Below, one piece after another: positions 33,778-41,934 of a DNA stretch of 64,000 nucleotides. Source of the stretch: Thalassobellus citreus (lineage in GTDB: Bacteria > Bacteroidota > Bacteroidia > Flavobacteriales > Flavobacteriaceae). The notes under the pieces were generated by a model. That model made no database searches. It was given only the letters and a program-made list of their open reading frames with translations, and was not told where the DNA came from. Within the stretch, counting starts at the first letter, position 1. Each line of letters begins with the position of its first letter. Where the stretch lies: positions 62,001-126,000 of the forward strand of contig NZ_JBISCC010000130.1 of assembly GCF_044385915.1 (NCBI RefSeq), written 5' to 3'. The position numbers and the translations under genes are program-made.

Positions 33778-34671
33778 ATGAAAACAACTTTTATAGTGAT
33801 TATAATTTCACTCTTGTCTATTAATATGACTAATGGGCAAGAGATTCCAATCAAAGAACCAATTGGAGGGGAAACATTTGGACATAGTATAAAACAAATA
33901 AGCGACGATTTATATGTTTTTCGTTGGTGGGTTTATCGTAATATCTTTTTGATTACTGATGAAGGCGTAATTGTTACAGACCCTATGAATCCCAAAGCTG
34001 CAAAATTATTACAAAGCGAGATTCGTAAAATCACAGATAAGCCAATAAAATACGTAATATATAGCCATAATCATCACGACCATATTTCTGGTGGAAATAT
34101 CTTTAAAGAAGAAGGAGCAAAGTTTATTGGACATAAAAACTTATTAAAGGAATTAACTGACCATCCTAATCCTGTAACTCCTTTGCCAGATATTACATTT
34201 TACAATAATTATACTTTAGAGTTAGGAAATAGAACTGTAGAATTATTTTATTTTGGACCAAATCATGGAGAAAGCTTAATCGTAATGCGAATCCCAAAAG
34301 AGAAAATTTTGTTTATTGTTGATATAGTTACACCTCGAAGAGTTGCTTTTAGAGGAATGCCTGATTTCTGGCCAGACGAATGGGTAAGAACATTAAAAGA
34401 AATTGAGCAAATGGATTTTGATTATGTTATTTCAGGACATGGTCCAGAAGGTCAACCGGCGATAGACTCGAGTTCTGTAGTTAAGGAACAAAGAGTTTAT
34501 TTGGAAGATTTAATGAATGCTGTAAAAACAGCTATGGATTCTGGAAGTCATAACCCAGAAGAACTAAAAAAAACAATAAAACTTCCTAAATATAAAGATT
34601 GGAGGTATTATAACGAATGGTTACATATGAACATTGAACGGGTTTGGGCTTATTATCACATGGGCTGGTAA
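33778..34671 (+). CDS. Secreted MBL-fold metallo-hydrolase
   Basis: 297 residues with a signal peptide ending near NMTNGQ. The metallo-beta-lactamase fold is shown by YSHNHHDHISGG (His97, His99, Asp101, His102), FYFGPNHGESLIV (third metal histidine), and VISGHGPEG. Residues after 230 form a helical tail with WRYYNEWLHMNIERVW. It resembles broad MBL-fold hydrolases rather than a true beta-lactamase; the substrate is unknown. Control by the divergent MarR repressor suggests induction by a small molecule. An attC-like element follows its stop. Confidence 0.85.
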   Translation: MKTTFIVIIISLLSINMTNGQEIPIKEPIGGETFGHSIKQISDDLYVFRWWVYRNIFLITDEGVIVTDPMNPKAAKLLQSEIRKITDKPIKYVIYSHNHHDHISGGNIFKEEGAKFIGHKNLLKELTDHPNPVTPLPDITFYNNYTLELGNRTVELFYFGPNHGESLIVMRIPKEKILFIVDIVTPRRVAFRGMPDFWPDEWVRTLKEIEQMDFDYVISGHGPEGQPAIDSSSVVKEQRVYLEDLMNAVKTAMDSGSHNPEELKKTIKLPKYKDWRYYNEWLHMNIERVWAYYHMGW

Positions 34672-34711
34672 GAGTATGTGGGTTTTGAAATTTTGGAAAT
34701 AAAACGTTTTA

Positions 34712-34796
34712 CAACAAAACATAAAATTAATGGCAAGTTTCTATTTATTAAATTAGTGCTTTAACGCGCCATTAATATTTTACGTAAACGTTAAAC
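34712..34796 (+). repeat. attC-like repeat element B, downstream of the MBL-fold gene
   Basis: On the plus strand the order is CAAC, CATAAAATTAATGGC, the 45-base block (34735-34779), GCGCCATTAATATTTTA, then GTTAAAC (34790-34796), which fits the GTTRRRY core of attC. AAAATTAATGGC pairs with GCCATTAATATTTT with two extra bases, giving the imperfect dyad expected. Compared with element A it lacks the internal hairpin insert and points the opposite way. Confidence 0.6.
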
Positions 34797-34854
34797 GAAC
34801 CTATCCAAAATAAGACAACTTTTCATTTAAAAAAGCATAAGCCAGCAAACACCC

Positions 34855-34959
34855 GCGTTAAGGATTGCAGTGAAAAGTCCACAGCGACGTTAGGAGCGAG
34901 GACTTGTAACGGAAAGCCTGACCCTTGGTCCTGAACTAAATTCAGGATAAAGGTAACGC
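34855..34959 (+). ncRNA. Structured flavobacterial repeat, copy 2 (possibly Flavo-1-like)
   Basis: Ends pair as GCGTTA (34855-34860) / TAACGC (34954-34959). An inner stem is CGTTA (34888-34892) / TAACG (34907-34911), GTCC (34877-34880) can pair with GGAC (34900-34903), and a strong hairpin is TCCTGAA (34929-34935) / TTCAGGA (34941-34947). Relative to copy 1 the stem sequences differ on both sides while the loop core GAGCGAGGACTTG is kept. That is the signature of selection on structure. Confidence 0.62.
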
Positions 34960-35056
34960 CCAAAAGTTTAAATTTTCATGATAATAATAATTTTAACTGA
35001 ATTCTAGTTAAGCTTAGGAAAACGCTTTTTATTTAGATTTTAATTTCAGTTTGTTG

Positions 35057-35064
35057 TAGTTTTG
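35057..35064 (+). promoter_or_regulatory. Candidate -7 box of the rnpB promoter
   Basis: TAGTTTTG is an exact TAnnTTTG match placed a few bases before the predicted 5' end of RNase P RNA. No clear TTG -33 box is seen. Confidence 0.55.
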
Positions 35065-35065
35065 C

Positions 35066-35418
35066 GGGAAGTAGATTGCCTTATCGCTTTTGTGCTGAAT
35101 TTATTTCAGTACTTGAGAGGAAAGTCCGGACACCGTAGTGCAATATAGTGGTTAATGGCCACCAGCCGTGAGGTTAGGAAAAGTGCAACAGAAAGTATGT
35201 ACAGGTAATGCTGTAGTGAAACCAGGTAAACTCTATGTGGTGCAATGTCATGTAAACCAGTGCTTGAGGGCGGCACGCTCGATACTGGAGGGTAGGCAGC
35301 TAAAGTGTAATGGTAACAATGCACTCAGATAAATGATAAGGGTATTCTAATTCTTTTTTGGAGCGATCCTGAAACGAGTTCAGGGTATACAGAATCCGGC
35401 TTATAAATTTACTTACCT
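35066..35418 (+). ncRNA. rnpB: RNase P RNA, bacterial class A
   Basis: The catalytic RNA that cuts 5' leaders from pre-tRNAs. Universal core segments are present in order: GAGGAAAGTCCGGAC (35117-35131), AGGAAAGTGCAACAGAAAG, and the 3' ACAGAATCCGGCTTA near 35390. The ends pair as P1 (GG-AAGTA near 35067-35073 with TACTT-CC near 35410-35417), which sets the boundaries to within a few bases. Length about 350 is normal. A strong terminator follows directly. Confidence 0.97.
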
Positions 35419-35427
35419 ATAAAAAAA

Positions 35428-35456
35428 CCCTTCTTTAATTTAAAGAAGGGTTTTTT
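35428..35456. terminator. Bidirectional terminator after rnpB
   Basis: Perfect 10 bp stem CCCTTCTTTA (35428-35437) / TAAAGAAGGG (35441-35450) with a three-base loop, six T after and seven A before, serving both rnpB and the convergent gene ending at 35477. Confidence 0.93.
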
Positions 35457-35476
35457 GCTTAAAAAAGATTGGTTGG

Positions 35477-36229
35477 TTAATCTGTTTTTGGAGAATAACT
35501 TAGGTCTGGTCGCATTTCTCCTGTATAATTTTCTACTCGAGTGGTGTAATTCATGATTTTGCTAAAGGTATCCCATCTGTCTGGTCCTAAAACTTCCTTG
35601 TTGGCTTTACTTTTTTGAGCAGAATCAATTTCATCTTTCGAAGCAATAGAGACTAGGTAGAAGTTTTCCATAGAGCCAAAACCGTTTTTATATATTCGGT
35701 AATATTGTTTGGATCCTTTGTTTGTGTACATGTCTTTTACTGCTTTTAAGCCTTCTTTCATTTTTTCTGCATTTTCTGGTGTGTAATACATATAGAACCA
35801 ATCTCTGTAGTTTTCATCTGCTGGAGCATTTGTAGCACCTTCTGGCATGTATGAAAGAGCATCGTCTTTTATAAGAATATAAGATCCGTGAGAATCGTAA
35901 CATTTGTCGAAACGTTGAAATAGTTCTTTCCATTTGTCTCCCATTGTTTTTGCCATTTCTGCAAAGGGACGTTTATCTAAATCGGCAAAATTTTCGATAG
36001 GCGTAATGTAAAAATATTTAAAATCACTTGTCGAGGCTGTAAACCATGTAGCTTGTACATTATTGGCAACACTTGCCTCGTTAAATGCTTTAGCAACTTT
36101 TTCGTATTCCATAAACATGGAAGGTTTAACGTTGTCTTGATGTACTTGAAATGCTTGTTGTGATAAAGCTACATTAAAAGTAAAACAGTAAAGGAGCATT
36201 GCTAATAAGCTTGTTTTAATTGTTTTCAT
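35477..36229 (-). CDS. Secreted protein of unknown function with repeated ABM-like halves
   Basis: 250 residues with a signal peptide ending near VALSQQ. The mature part has two similar halves, each with an aromatic core (TWFTASTSDFKYFYITPIENFADL; QYYRIYKNGFGSMENFYLVSIASKDEI), suggesting a duplicated ferredoxin-like or NIPSNAP-type fold. No catalytic motif is seen. It lies 23 bases after the NTF2-like gene and is likely cotranscribed with it. Confidence 0.72.
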   Translation of the reverse strand: MKTIKTSLLAMLLYCFTFNVALSQQAFQVHQDNVKPSMFMEYEKVAKAFNEASVANNVQATWFTASTSDFKYFYITPIENFADLDKRPFAEMAKTMGDKWKELFQRFDKCYDSHGSYILIKDDALSYMPEGATNAPADENYRDWFYMYYTPENAEKMKEGLKAVKDMYTNKGSKQYYRIYKNGFGSMENFYLVSIASKDEIDSAQKSKANKEVLGPDRWDTFSKIMNYTTRVENYTGEMRPDLSYSPKTD

Positions 36230-36252
36230 AATATTTATAGTGTTAGTTGCTT

Positions 36253-36771
36253 TTATTCTTCAGAAACTTCGGTTTCAGTTTCCATTTGTGCAGCGATTTC
36301 AGAGGCTATAACTTTATTTATACCTGCTGTATCATAATAGGCATATTCTTGAACAATTTTGCCTTCAATAAATTCGATTGTTAAATGTACAGGTATTACT
36401 AATTTTTTTTCAGTAATTTTAGATGTACCGTTCCAGTTATTCCAATAATTTACCCAAGTTTTTCCGTCTTTATCTATAACCATTTCGGATACGCCTCCTT
36501 TTTTAGAAAACCCATAAGAAGAGAAGTTAGATAACATTTGAGTCATGCCTGTCATCATTTCATTAGGTGTAGCTCCTTTATTGGTGTTATGGAAAATTTT
36601 TGCAGTATCAGCAAAGTTTGCTTTCCATTTAGTCCAGTCTTGAGCTTCATAAGCTTTAATTCCTGCTTTAACAGTTTCTATTTCGGCAGATTCTTCAAAA
36701 TAACGTTGCGGCTTATTTTGACAAGCAATAAAAAGAACAAGCGCTGTTGCAATTAAAAAAAGTTTTTTCAT
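36253..36771 (-). CDS. SnoaL/NTF2-like lipoprotein
   Basis: 172 residues with a lipoprotein signal (lipobox FIAC, Cys17). The mature domain follows the NTF2-like cone fold: VKAGIKAYEAQDWTKWKANFAD, then HNTNKGATPNEMM and strands KTWVNYWNNWNG and KLVIPVHLTIEFIEGKIVQEYAYYD. NTF2-like proteins bind or isomerise small hydrophobic ligands; the ligand is unknown. It pairs with the downstream secreted gene. Confidence 0.8.
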   Translation of the reverse strand: MKKLFLIATALVLFIACQNKPQRYFEESAEIETVKAGIKAYEAQDWTKWKANFADTAKIFHNTNKGATPNEMMTGMTQMLSNFSSYGFSKKGGVSEMVIDKDGKTWVNYWNNWNGTSKITEKKLVIPVHLTIEFIEGKIVQEYAYYDTAGINKVIASEIAAQMETETEVSEE

Positions 36772-36924
36772 TTGTTTTATGGTTTAAAGGGTTAGTATTA
36801 AGTTTAATCCATAAACAAATACCCGAATAAATTGGGTAAAAAGGAAGATGTAAATAGAGTCTGGGACTCTTAAGGAGATTTCTAAAGTACTAAATAAAAG
36901 CGAATTAACAAAATAAGGCGTTTT

Positions 36925-37470
36925 CTAGACCTCTTGATTTTCGAAAAAGCTAAACATATTACCTCCATAACTTTTAGAATAACTGTAGTTTGGTAAAGTA
37001 GATAAACTAGTATGTTTTGAGTGCTCTATTATTAGTACACCTTCTTCTAATAAAAGATTATTTTTAAATACTAATTCTGGAATTTTAGAGAACAATTCTT
37101 CAGAGAAATTATACGGAGGATCGGCAAAAATGACATCTGCTTGTATTTTTGTTTTCTCTAAAAATTTGAAGACGTCACTTTTTATAGTTTGTAGTGGCAT
37201 ATCAAATTTGTCGGCTGTTTGGTTAATAAACTTAATACAGCCAAAGTCTTGATCTACACAAGTAATTTGCTCTGTGCCTCTTGATGCAAATTCATAACTT
37301 ATATTTCCTGTGCCAGCAAATAGGTCGAGAACTGAAATATCGTTAAAATAAAATGTGTTATTTAATATGTTGAATAATGACTCTTTCGCCATATCTGTTG
37401 TAGGTCGAACAGGTAGGTTTTTAGGCGCTACTATTTTTCTGCTTTTAAATAATCCGGATATAATGCGCAT
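36925..37470 (-). CDS. rsmD: 16S rRNA m2G966 methyltransferase RsmD
   Basis: 181 residues of the RsmD family. It begins MRIISGLFKSRKI, then VRPTTDMAKESLFNIL, the SAM motif VLDLFAGTGNISYEFASRG, and the catalytic DPPY motif in VIFADPPYNF. It methylates G966 of 16S rRNA in assembled 30S subunits. Its start codon overlaps the stop of the DUF3822 gene upstream, so translation is probably coupled. The final hairpin-free gap runs to the NTF2 gene. Confidence 0.93.
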   Translation of the reverse strand: MRIISGLFKSRKIVAPKNLPVRPTTDMAKESLFNILNNTFYFNDISVLDLFAGTGNISYEFASRGTEQITCVDQDFGCIKFINQTADKFDMPLQTIKSDVFKFLEKTKIQADVIFADPPYNFSEELFSKIPELVFKNNLLLEEGVLIIEHSKHTSLSTLPNYSYSKSYGGNMFSFFENQEV

Positions 37471-38297
37471 TAAAAACTTTTTATTAAGGTGAAATTGCTA
37501 TGATGACTCGCTGGTTGAGCATCTATGCTGTATTTATAATTATCTTCTCTGTTGCCTAAAAATGTAAACCGAATGTATTTGTATGCAATAACATAGAGGT
37601 CATCTTTAGTATCTATACCTCCAAGAAAAATTAAATTTAATGTTTCTGGGTTTAGTTTTAATTGTTCTGCTGTAAAGAGCAAGTAATAAATAAAATCTTC
37701 TTTAGTTTTATATTCAAAAGTGTTAAAGAAGATTAATTTTGAGTTTTCTACAACAACTATTTCAAAATGATTTTTATTAACATTTACATACATTTTTATT
37801 GCATCAGAATTCTTTTCTATCAGTAAAATTTGTTCAATTAAAACGGTAGAAGCATGCTTAAAAGTAAATGCACCAAACTTATCATAAATGAAATTATTAA
37901 TATTTATGTATGGTACATAAACATTAACACTGTCGTTTATAAGAATATCATCATAGGTAATAAAATCTGATTTTAAAATTTTAGAATTAAATTTTAAATA
38001 ATCAACTAAACAATCTTCATTAAATATTGGCTTTGGTACTAAGGTTGAAAGTTCATTATCATGTATAATGCATACATTGTTAAAATCATCTTGTAGATTT
38101 TTTTCTGTATTGAATACATGTTTTAATTTATCTAAAACTTCTAATGGATTTAACTTTTTAATAAAGTCAACTTGTTTTAAACTAGAGATGGTATTAGTAT
38201 CTCTTTGTAGGGTACAAAAAGAAAGTCCACTCAAACTTATTTGAATGGACAGATCTATATTAGTTAGTTTCTTAAAAGTTTTACTCGTTATCGCCAT
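37470..38297 (-). CDS. DUF3822 family protein
   Basis: 275 residues, soluble. It has LSIQISLSGLSFCTLQRDTNTI at the N-terminus and the actin-like segments FITYDDILINDSVNVYVPY and MYVNVNKNHFEIVVVENSKLIFFNTFEY, as in DUF3822 proteins that precede rsmD in Bacteroidetes. The fold looks like an ASKHA or PilM-type ATPase, though the nucleotide-binding residues are not obvious. Overlaps of 17 bases upstream and one base downstream indicate a tight operon. Confidence 0.82.
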   Translation of the reverse strand: MAITSKTFKKLTNIDLSIQISLSGLSFCTLQRDTNTISSLKQVDFIKKLNPLEVLDKLKHVFNTEKNLQDDFNNVCIIHDNELSTLVPKPIFNEDCLVDYLKFNSKILKSDFITYDDILINDSVNVYVPYININNFIYDKFGAFTFKHASTVLIEQILLIEKNSDAIKMYVNVNKNHFEIVVVENSKLIFFNTFEYKTKEDFIYYLLFTAEQLKLNPETLNLIFLGGIDTKDDLYVIAYKYIRFTFLGNREDNYKYSIDAQPASHHSNFTLIKSF

Positions 38298-39018
38298 AAG
38301 TTTTTGGCCAGTTACCTCCAGTATTAACTTCGTCCATAGAGCCTACTATAAGAGCATCTCCGTTTACGCCTTCAACTGAAACCACTTCATTCTCTTGACT
38401 TAATAAATCTTTATCTTGGTCAAATAAAATAACGGCTTTTTTAACTTTGGCTTCAAAAACAGGGATTTTAGCATCACTTTGTTCAATAAAACCAGATTTA
38501 AGTTCAAATTTAGCACCTGCTTCACCAACAGGTACATTCATCATTGTTTTATACTTATCAGATGATTTAAATAAAGAATCTTTTACAGAAGAAGTTCCTA
38601 ATGTATCAATGATAACTATTTCTTTATACATGTCTACTCCAAATTGTTTTGTTAACACAGGATCAATTACACTTGAATCACGACGTTGTGTAATCGTATA
38701 TTCAGCAGTATCAATAAACTTTACCAGTTTATCAAAATCACCAGCAAATACTCCAGTAATTTGTTTATGTGCTAATTGAGCATCTCTAATATCAATTAAA
38801 TTTTTAATAACTTCAGCATAGCGCTTTTCTTTTGTTTGTTCAAATAAAACAGGGTTATATACAGACATAAAAGTTTGGTATCCTAGAAAAAATATTAACC
38901 CCCACAATACGATAGTTAATACAGATTTAAATTTAGAAGGAACAAATTTGTCAATTAGCTTTACTAAGCCAATTGTTACTAGTATTACAGCAACTGCAAT
39001 CAGAATAAATGTTAACAT
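38281..39018 (-). CDS. Membrane-anchored protein of unknown function upstream of DUF3822
   Basis: 245 residues with two N-terminal transmembrane helices (about 1-22 and 35-52) and a large extracytoplasmic domain containing RYAEVIKNLIDIRDAQLAHKQI, which resembles the pilin-like N-terminal alpha helix plus strands found in type II-like pseudopilins. No further motif is seen. It overlaps the DUF3822 gene by 17 bases. A pilus-related role with the PilM-like DUF3822 partner is a speculation. Confidence 0.7.
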   Translation of the reverse strand: MLTFILIAVAVILVTIGLVKLIDKFVPSKFKSVLTIVLWGLIFFLGYQTFMSVYNPVLFEQTKEKRYAEVIKNLIDIRDAQLAHKQITGVFAGDFDKLVKFIDTAEYTITQRRDSSVIDPVLTKQFGVDMYKEIVIIDTLGTSSVKDSLFKSSDKYKTMMNVPVGEAGAKFELKSGFIEQSDAKIPVFEAKVKKAVILFDQDKDLLSQENEVVSVEGVNGDALIVGSMDEVNTGGNWPKTYGDNE

Positions 39019-39114
39019 AATGGGTTTTTATTAAAAATAAATTATTATAAAGGTATTTAGCAAATCTACAAATTTTTTTTAATCGTAAAAACGAAAGCAC
39101 GTAAAAATCATTCA

Positions 39115-39122
39115 TATATTTG
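39115..39122 (+). promoter_or_regulatory. Candidate -7 box of the helicase gene
   Basis: TATATTTG fits TAnnTTTG, 26 bases before the ATG at 39149. No TTG -33 box is apparent. Confidence 0.45.
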
Positions 39123-39148
39123 AATAATTTTTAATCCGTCTAATTTAA

Positions 39149-40573
39149 ATGACATCACCCGAATTTTATTCCCTTATAAAACAGGACTTTCCGTTCGAAC
39201 CTACTATAAAACAAAATATTGTTTTACAGCAATTATCCGAGTTTATTTTTAATAAATCGCCTGATGCGCTTTATTTGTTAAAAGGGTATGCAGGTACAGG
39301 AAAAACAACCATTATAGGCTGTATTGTGAGTAATTTATGGAAAGCAAAAAAAAGCGCTGTACTAATGGCACCAACGGGTAGAGCTGCTAAAGTGATTTCA
39401 AATTACTCAAAGAAAGAAGCCTTTACTATTCATAAAAAAATATATTTTCCTAAGAAAGATCAGGGTGGAGGTGTTAAATTTGTTTTACAACCTAACAAGC
39501 ATAAAAACACCATTTTTATTGTTGATGAAGCTTCAATGATACCTGATACGGCAGGAGATTCTAAACTTTTTGAAAATGGCTCTCTTTTAGATGATTTAAT
39601 GCAGTACGTTTATTCTGGTCATCAATGTAAATTATTGTTAATTGGTGACACGGCACAACTTCCTCCTGTAAAGTTAGATTTAAGTCCTGCTCTAAATGAG
39701 AATACGCTAGCTTTAAATTACAACAAAGAGGTTACTAGAATGGAGTTAGATGAAGTCATGCGTCAAGAACATGATTCAGGAATTCTTGTTAACGCTACTT
39801 TTTTACGCGAAACATTGTCTAGTTCATTTCATGATGCTTTTAAGTTTGATTTAAACAACTTTAAAGATATTGTTAGGTTAGTTGATGGTTATGATATTAT
39901 GGATGCTATAAACGATGCTTATAGTAATTTAGGAAACGAAGAAACAGCTATTATTGTTAGAAGTAACAAACGCGCTAATTTATATAACCAGCAAATACGC
40001 AGTCGTATTTTATTTAATGAAAATGAATTATCGGCTGGAGATTATTTAATGGTTGTTAAGAATAATTATTTTTGGATTAAGCCTAATACAGATGCAGGGT
40101 TTATAGCTAATGGTGATATTATTGAAGTTTTAGAAATATTTAAAATTGAAGAACTTTATGGTTTTCGCTTTGCAGAAGTAAAAGTAAGAATGGTTGATTA
40201 CCCCAATATGCGTCCATTTGAAACTGTTTTATTATTAGATACTATTGATGCTGAAACCCCTTCTTTACCTTATGAAGATTCTAACAGGCTTTATCAAGAA
40301 GTTATGAAAGATTATGATAGTGAAACAGCCAAGTATAAAAAGTTTTTAAAAGTAAAGGCAAACAAACATTTTAATGCCTTACAAGTTAAGTTCTCTTATG
40401 CTATTACTTGTCATAAATCTCAAGGGGGGCAATGGAATACAGTTTTTGTAGAACAACCTTATTTGCCAAACGGCATCGATAAAGATTATTTACGTTGGTT
40501 ATACACTGCTGTAACCAGAGCTAAAGAAAAGTTGTATCTTATTGGTTTTAAAGACGATTTTTTTGAGGAATAG
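39149..40573 (+). CDS. RecD/Dda-like superfamily 1 DNA helicase
   Basis: 474 residues: Walker A GYAGTGKTT at 46-54, motif Ia MAPTGRAAKV, Walker B VDEASMI, motif III GDTAQLPPV, and in the C-terminal half AIIVRSNKRAN, then the UvrD_C_2 motif TCHKSQGGQW with YTAVTRAKEKLYLIG. It is a stand-alone SF1B helicase without a nuclease domain, predicted to move 5' to 3' and act in DNA repair or replication restart. A DUF4126 gene follows after 19 bases. Confidence 0.9.
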   Translation: MTSPEFYSLIKQDFPFEPTIKQNIVLQQLSEFIFNKSPDALYLLKGYAGTGKTTIIGCIVSNLWKAKKSAVLMAPTGRAAKVISNYSKKEAFTIHKKIYFPKKDQGGGVKFVLQPNKHKNTIFIVDEASMIPDTAGDSKLFENGSLLDDLMQYVYSGHQCKLLLIGDTAQLPPVKLDLSPALNENTLALNYNKEVTRMELDEVMRQEHDSGILVNATFLRETLSSSFHDAFKFDLNNFKDIVRLVDGYDIMDAINDAYSNLGNEETAIIVRSNKRANLYNQQIRSRILFNENELSAGDYLMVVKNNYFWIKPNTDAGFIANGDIIEVLEIFKIEELYGFRFAEVKVRMVDYPNMRPFETVLLLDTIDAETPSLPYEDSNRLYQEVMKDYDSETAKYKKFLKVKANKHFNALQVKFSYAITCHKSQGGQWNTVFVEQPYLPNGIDKDYLRWLYTAVTRAKEKLYLIGFKDDFFEE

Positions 40574-40592
40574 TTTTTGATTATATTTAGCT

Positions 40593-41159
40593 ATGACAAT
40601 AGAAACAATTATAAGTATTTGTTTGGGAGTAGGACTTGCTGCTTCTGTTGGTTTTCGAGTGTTTTTACCATTATTCGCATTAAGTTTAGCTTCCTATTTT
40701 GATGTTTGGCAACTTAATGAATCTTGGCAATGGATAGGAAGTACAACAGCACTAATAACTTTAGGGGTTGCTACTGTAGTAGAAATATTTGCATATTTTA
40801 TTCCGTATATAGATAACTTATTAGACAGTATAGCAGTACCATTGGCAGCATTAGCAGGAACCGCAGTCATGATGTCTACTGTGGCAGATTTAAGTCCTGT
40901 AATTACATGGTCTTTAGCAATTATAGCAGGAGGTGGTACAGCAGCAGCCATTGCAGGAACATCAAGTACTACAAGATTAGCATCTACTGCTACAACAGGC
41001 GGTTTAGCAAACCCTATTGTTGCGACTTTAGAAACGGGTACTTCGGTTGTTATGTCTATTATTTCAATTTTTTTACCTGTACTTGCTATTGTTTTAGTAG
41101 TGATACTATTTATTGTGATTTTTAAATTATATAAAAAGTTTAAATCCAAAAAAAATTAA
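40593..41159 (+). CDS. DUF4126 membrane protein
   Basis: 188 residues with four or five hydrophobic segments. Typical features are GVGLAASVGFRVFLPLFALSL at the start, PYIDNLLDSIAVPLAALAGT, and a Gly/Ala/Thr-rich stretch GGGTAAAIAGTSSTTRLAST. The C-terminus is a basic cytoplasmic tail. Function unknown. It lies 19 bases after the helicase gene and before kdsB, which has its own promoter. Confidence 0.83.
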   Translation: MTIETIISICLGVGLAASVGFRVFLPLFALSLASYFDVWQLNESWQWIGSTTALITLGVATVVEIFAYFIPYIDNLLDSIAVPLAALAGTAVMMSTVADLSPVITWSLAIIAGGGTAAAIAGTSSTTRLASTATTGGLANPIVATLETGTSVVMSIISIFLPVLAIVLVVILFIVIFKLYKKFKSKKN

Positions 41160-41174
41160 CTCATTAAATAGTAC

Positions 41175-41182
41175 TATTTTTG
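41175..41182 (+). promoter_or_regulatory. Candidate -7 box of the kdsB promoter
   Basis: TATTTTTG, an exact TAnnTTTG match 24 bases before the kdsB ATG. Confidence 0.5.
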
Positions 41183-41205
41183 ACAAAGAATTGAATATTG
41201 AATAA

Positions 41206-41934
41206 ATGAAAATAATTTCTATGATTCCAGCGCGTTATAGCGCAACACGTTTTCCTGCAAAACTTATGCAAGACCTTGGTGGTAAAACAGTAATACGTCG
41301 TACATACGAAGCTACTGTTGCAACCAATTTATTTGATGATGTTTTTGTGGTTACAGATAGTGATATTATTTATAATGAAATTGTAAATAACGGAGGAAAA
41401 GCCATCATGAGTAAAAAGGAACACGACTGTGGAAGTGACAGAATTGCTGAAGCTGTTGAGTTTTTAGATATAGATGTGGTTATAAATGTTCAAGGAGACG
41501 AACCTTTTACTGATAAAGAATCATTAATTAAACTTATTGATGTGTTTAAAAACGACCCTGATAAAGAAGTCGATTTAGCATCATTAATGGTTCATATTAC
41601 AGATATCGACGAAATTAATAACCCTAATACAGTAAAGGTTATTGTAGATCAATCTGATTTTGCATTATATTTTTCACGTAGCCCAATTCCATATCCAAGA
41701 GAAACTAATGTAGGCGCCAAATATTTTAAGCATAAAGGCGTTTATGCATTTAGAAAGCAAGCTATATTAGATTTTTATAATTTACCAATGCTTCCTTTAG
41801 AAGCTTCAGAAAAAATAGAGTGCATTCGTTATTTAGAATACGGAAAACGTATTAAAATGGTTGAAACAGATATACAAGGTGTAGAAATTGATACTCCTGA
41901 AGATTTAGAACGCGCCAAAAAAGAATGGAAATAG
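41206..41934 (+). CDS. kdsB: 3-deoxy-manno-octulosonate cytidylyltransferase (CMP-Kdo synthetase)
   Basis: 242 residues. The nucleotidyltransferase motifs are MIPARYSATRFPAKLM at the N-terminus, HDCGSDRIAEAVE, and VINVQGDEPF near residue 95; SPIPYPRE marks the sugar site. It activates Kdo (or an 8-amino variant) with CTP for attachment to lipid A. Its 3' end overlaps the HAD gene by ten bases, indicating coupling, and an iron alcohol dehydrogenase gene related to Kdo oxidation follows. Confidence 0.95.
   Translation: MKIISMIPARYSATRFPAKLMQDLGGKTVIRRTYEATVATNLFDDVFVVTDSDIIYNEIVNNGGKAIMSKKEHDCGSDRIAEAVEFLDIDVVINVQGDEPFTDKESLIKLIDVFKNDPDKEVDLASLMVHITDIDEINNPNTVKVIVDQSDFALYFSRSPIPYPRETNVGAKYFKHKGVYAFRKQAILDFYNLPMLPLEASEKIECIRYLEYGKRIKMVETDIQGVEIDTPEDLERAKKEWK

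Larger units (their letters stand above)
34672..35065. other. Repeat-rich intergenic region before rnpB
   Basis: About 390 bases with no supportable gene. It holds attC-like element B (34712-34796), the structured repeat copy 2 (34855-34959) and the rnpB promoter (-7 box at 35057-35064). No terminator is evident directly after the MBL gene. Confidence 0.7.

Noticed and set aside
32140..34990. Insertion sequence or composite transposon
   Set aside because: There is no transposase, no clear target-site duplication and the inverted elements sit inside or next to 3' ends of genes rather than at outer ends of an element.
35106..35324. A 72-codon open frame on the minus strand
   Set aside because: It lies entirely within RNase P RNA, whose conserved core and paired ends are clear on the plus strand.
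40694..41149. A 151-codon open frame opposite the DUF4126 gene
   Set aside because: It is a mirror of low-complexity Ala/Thr codons in the real gene; the plus-strand product has a recognisable family and proper start.
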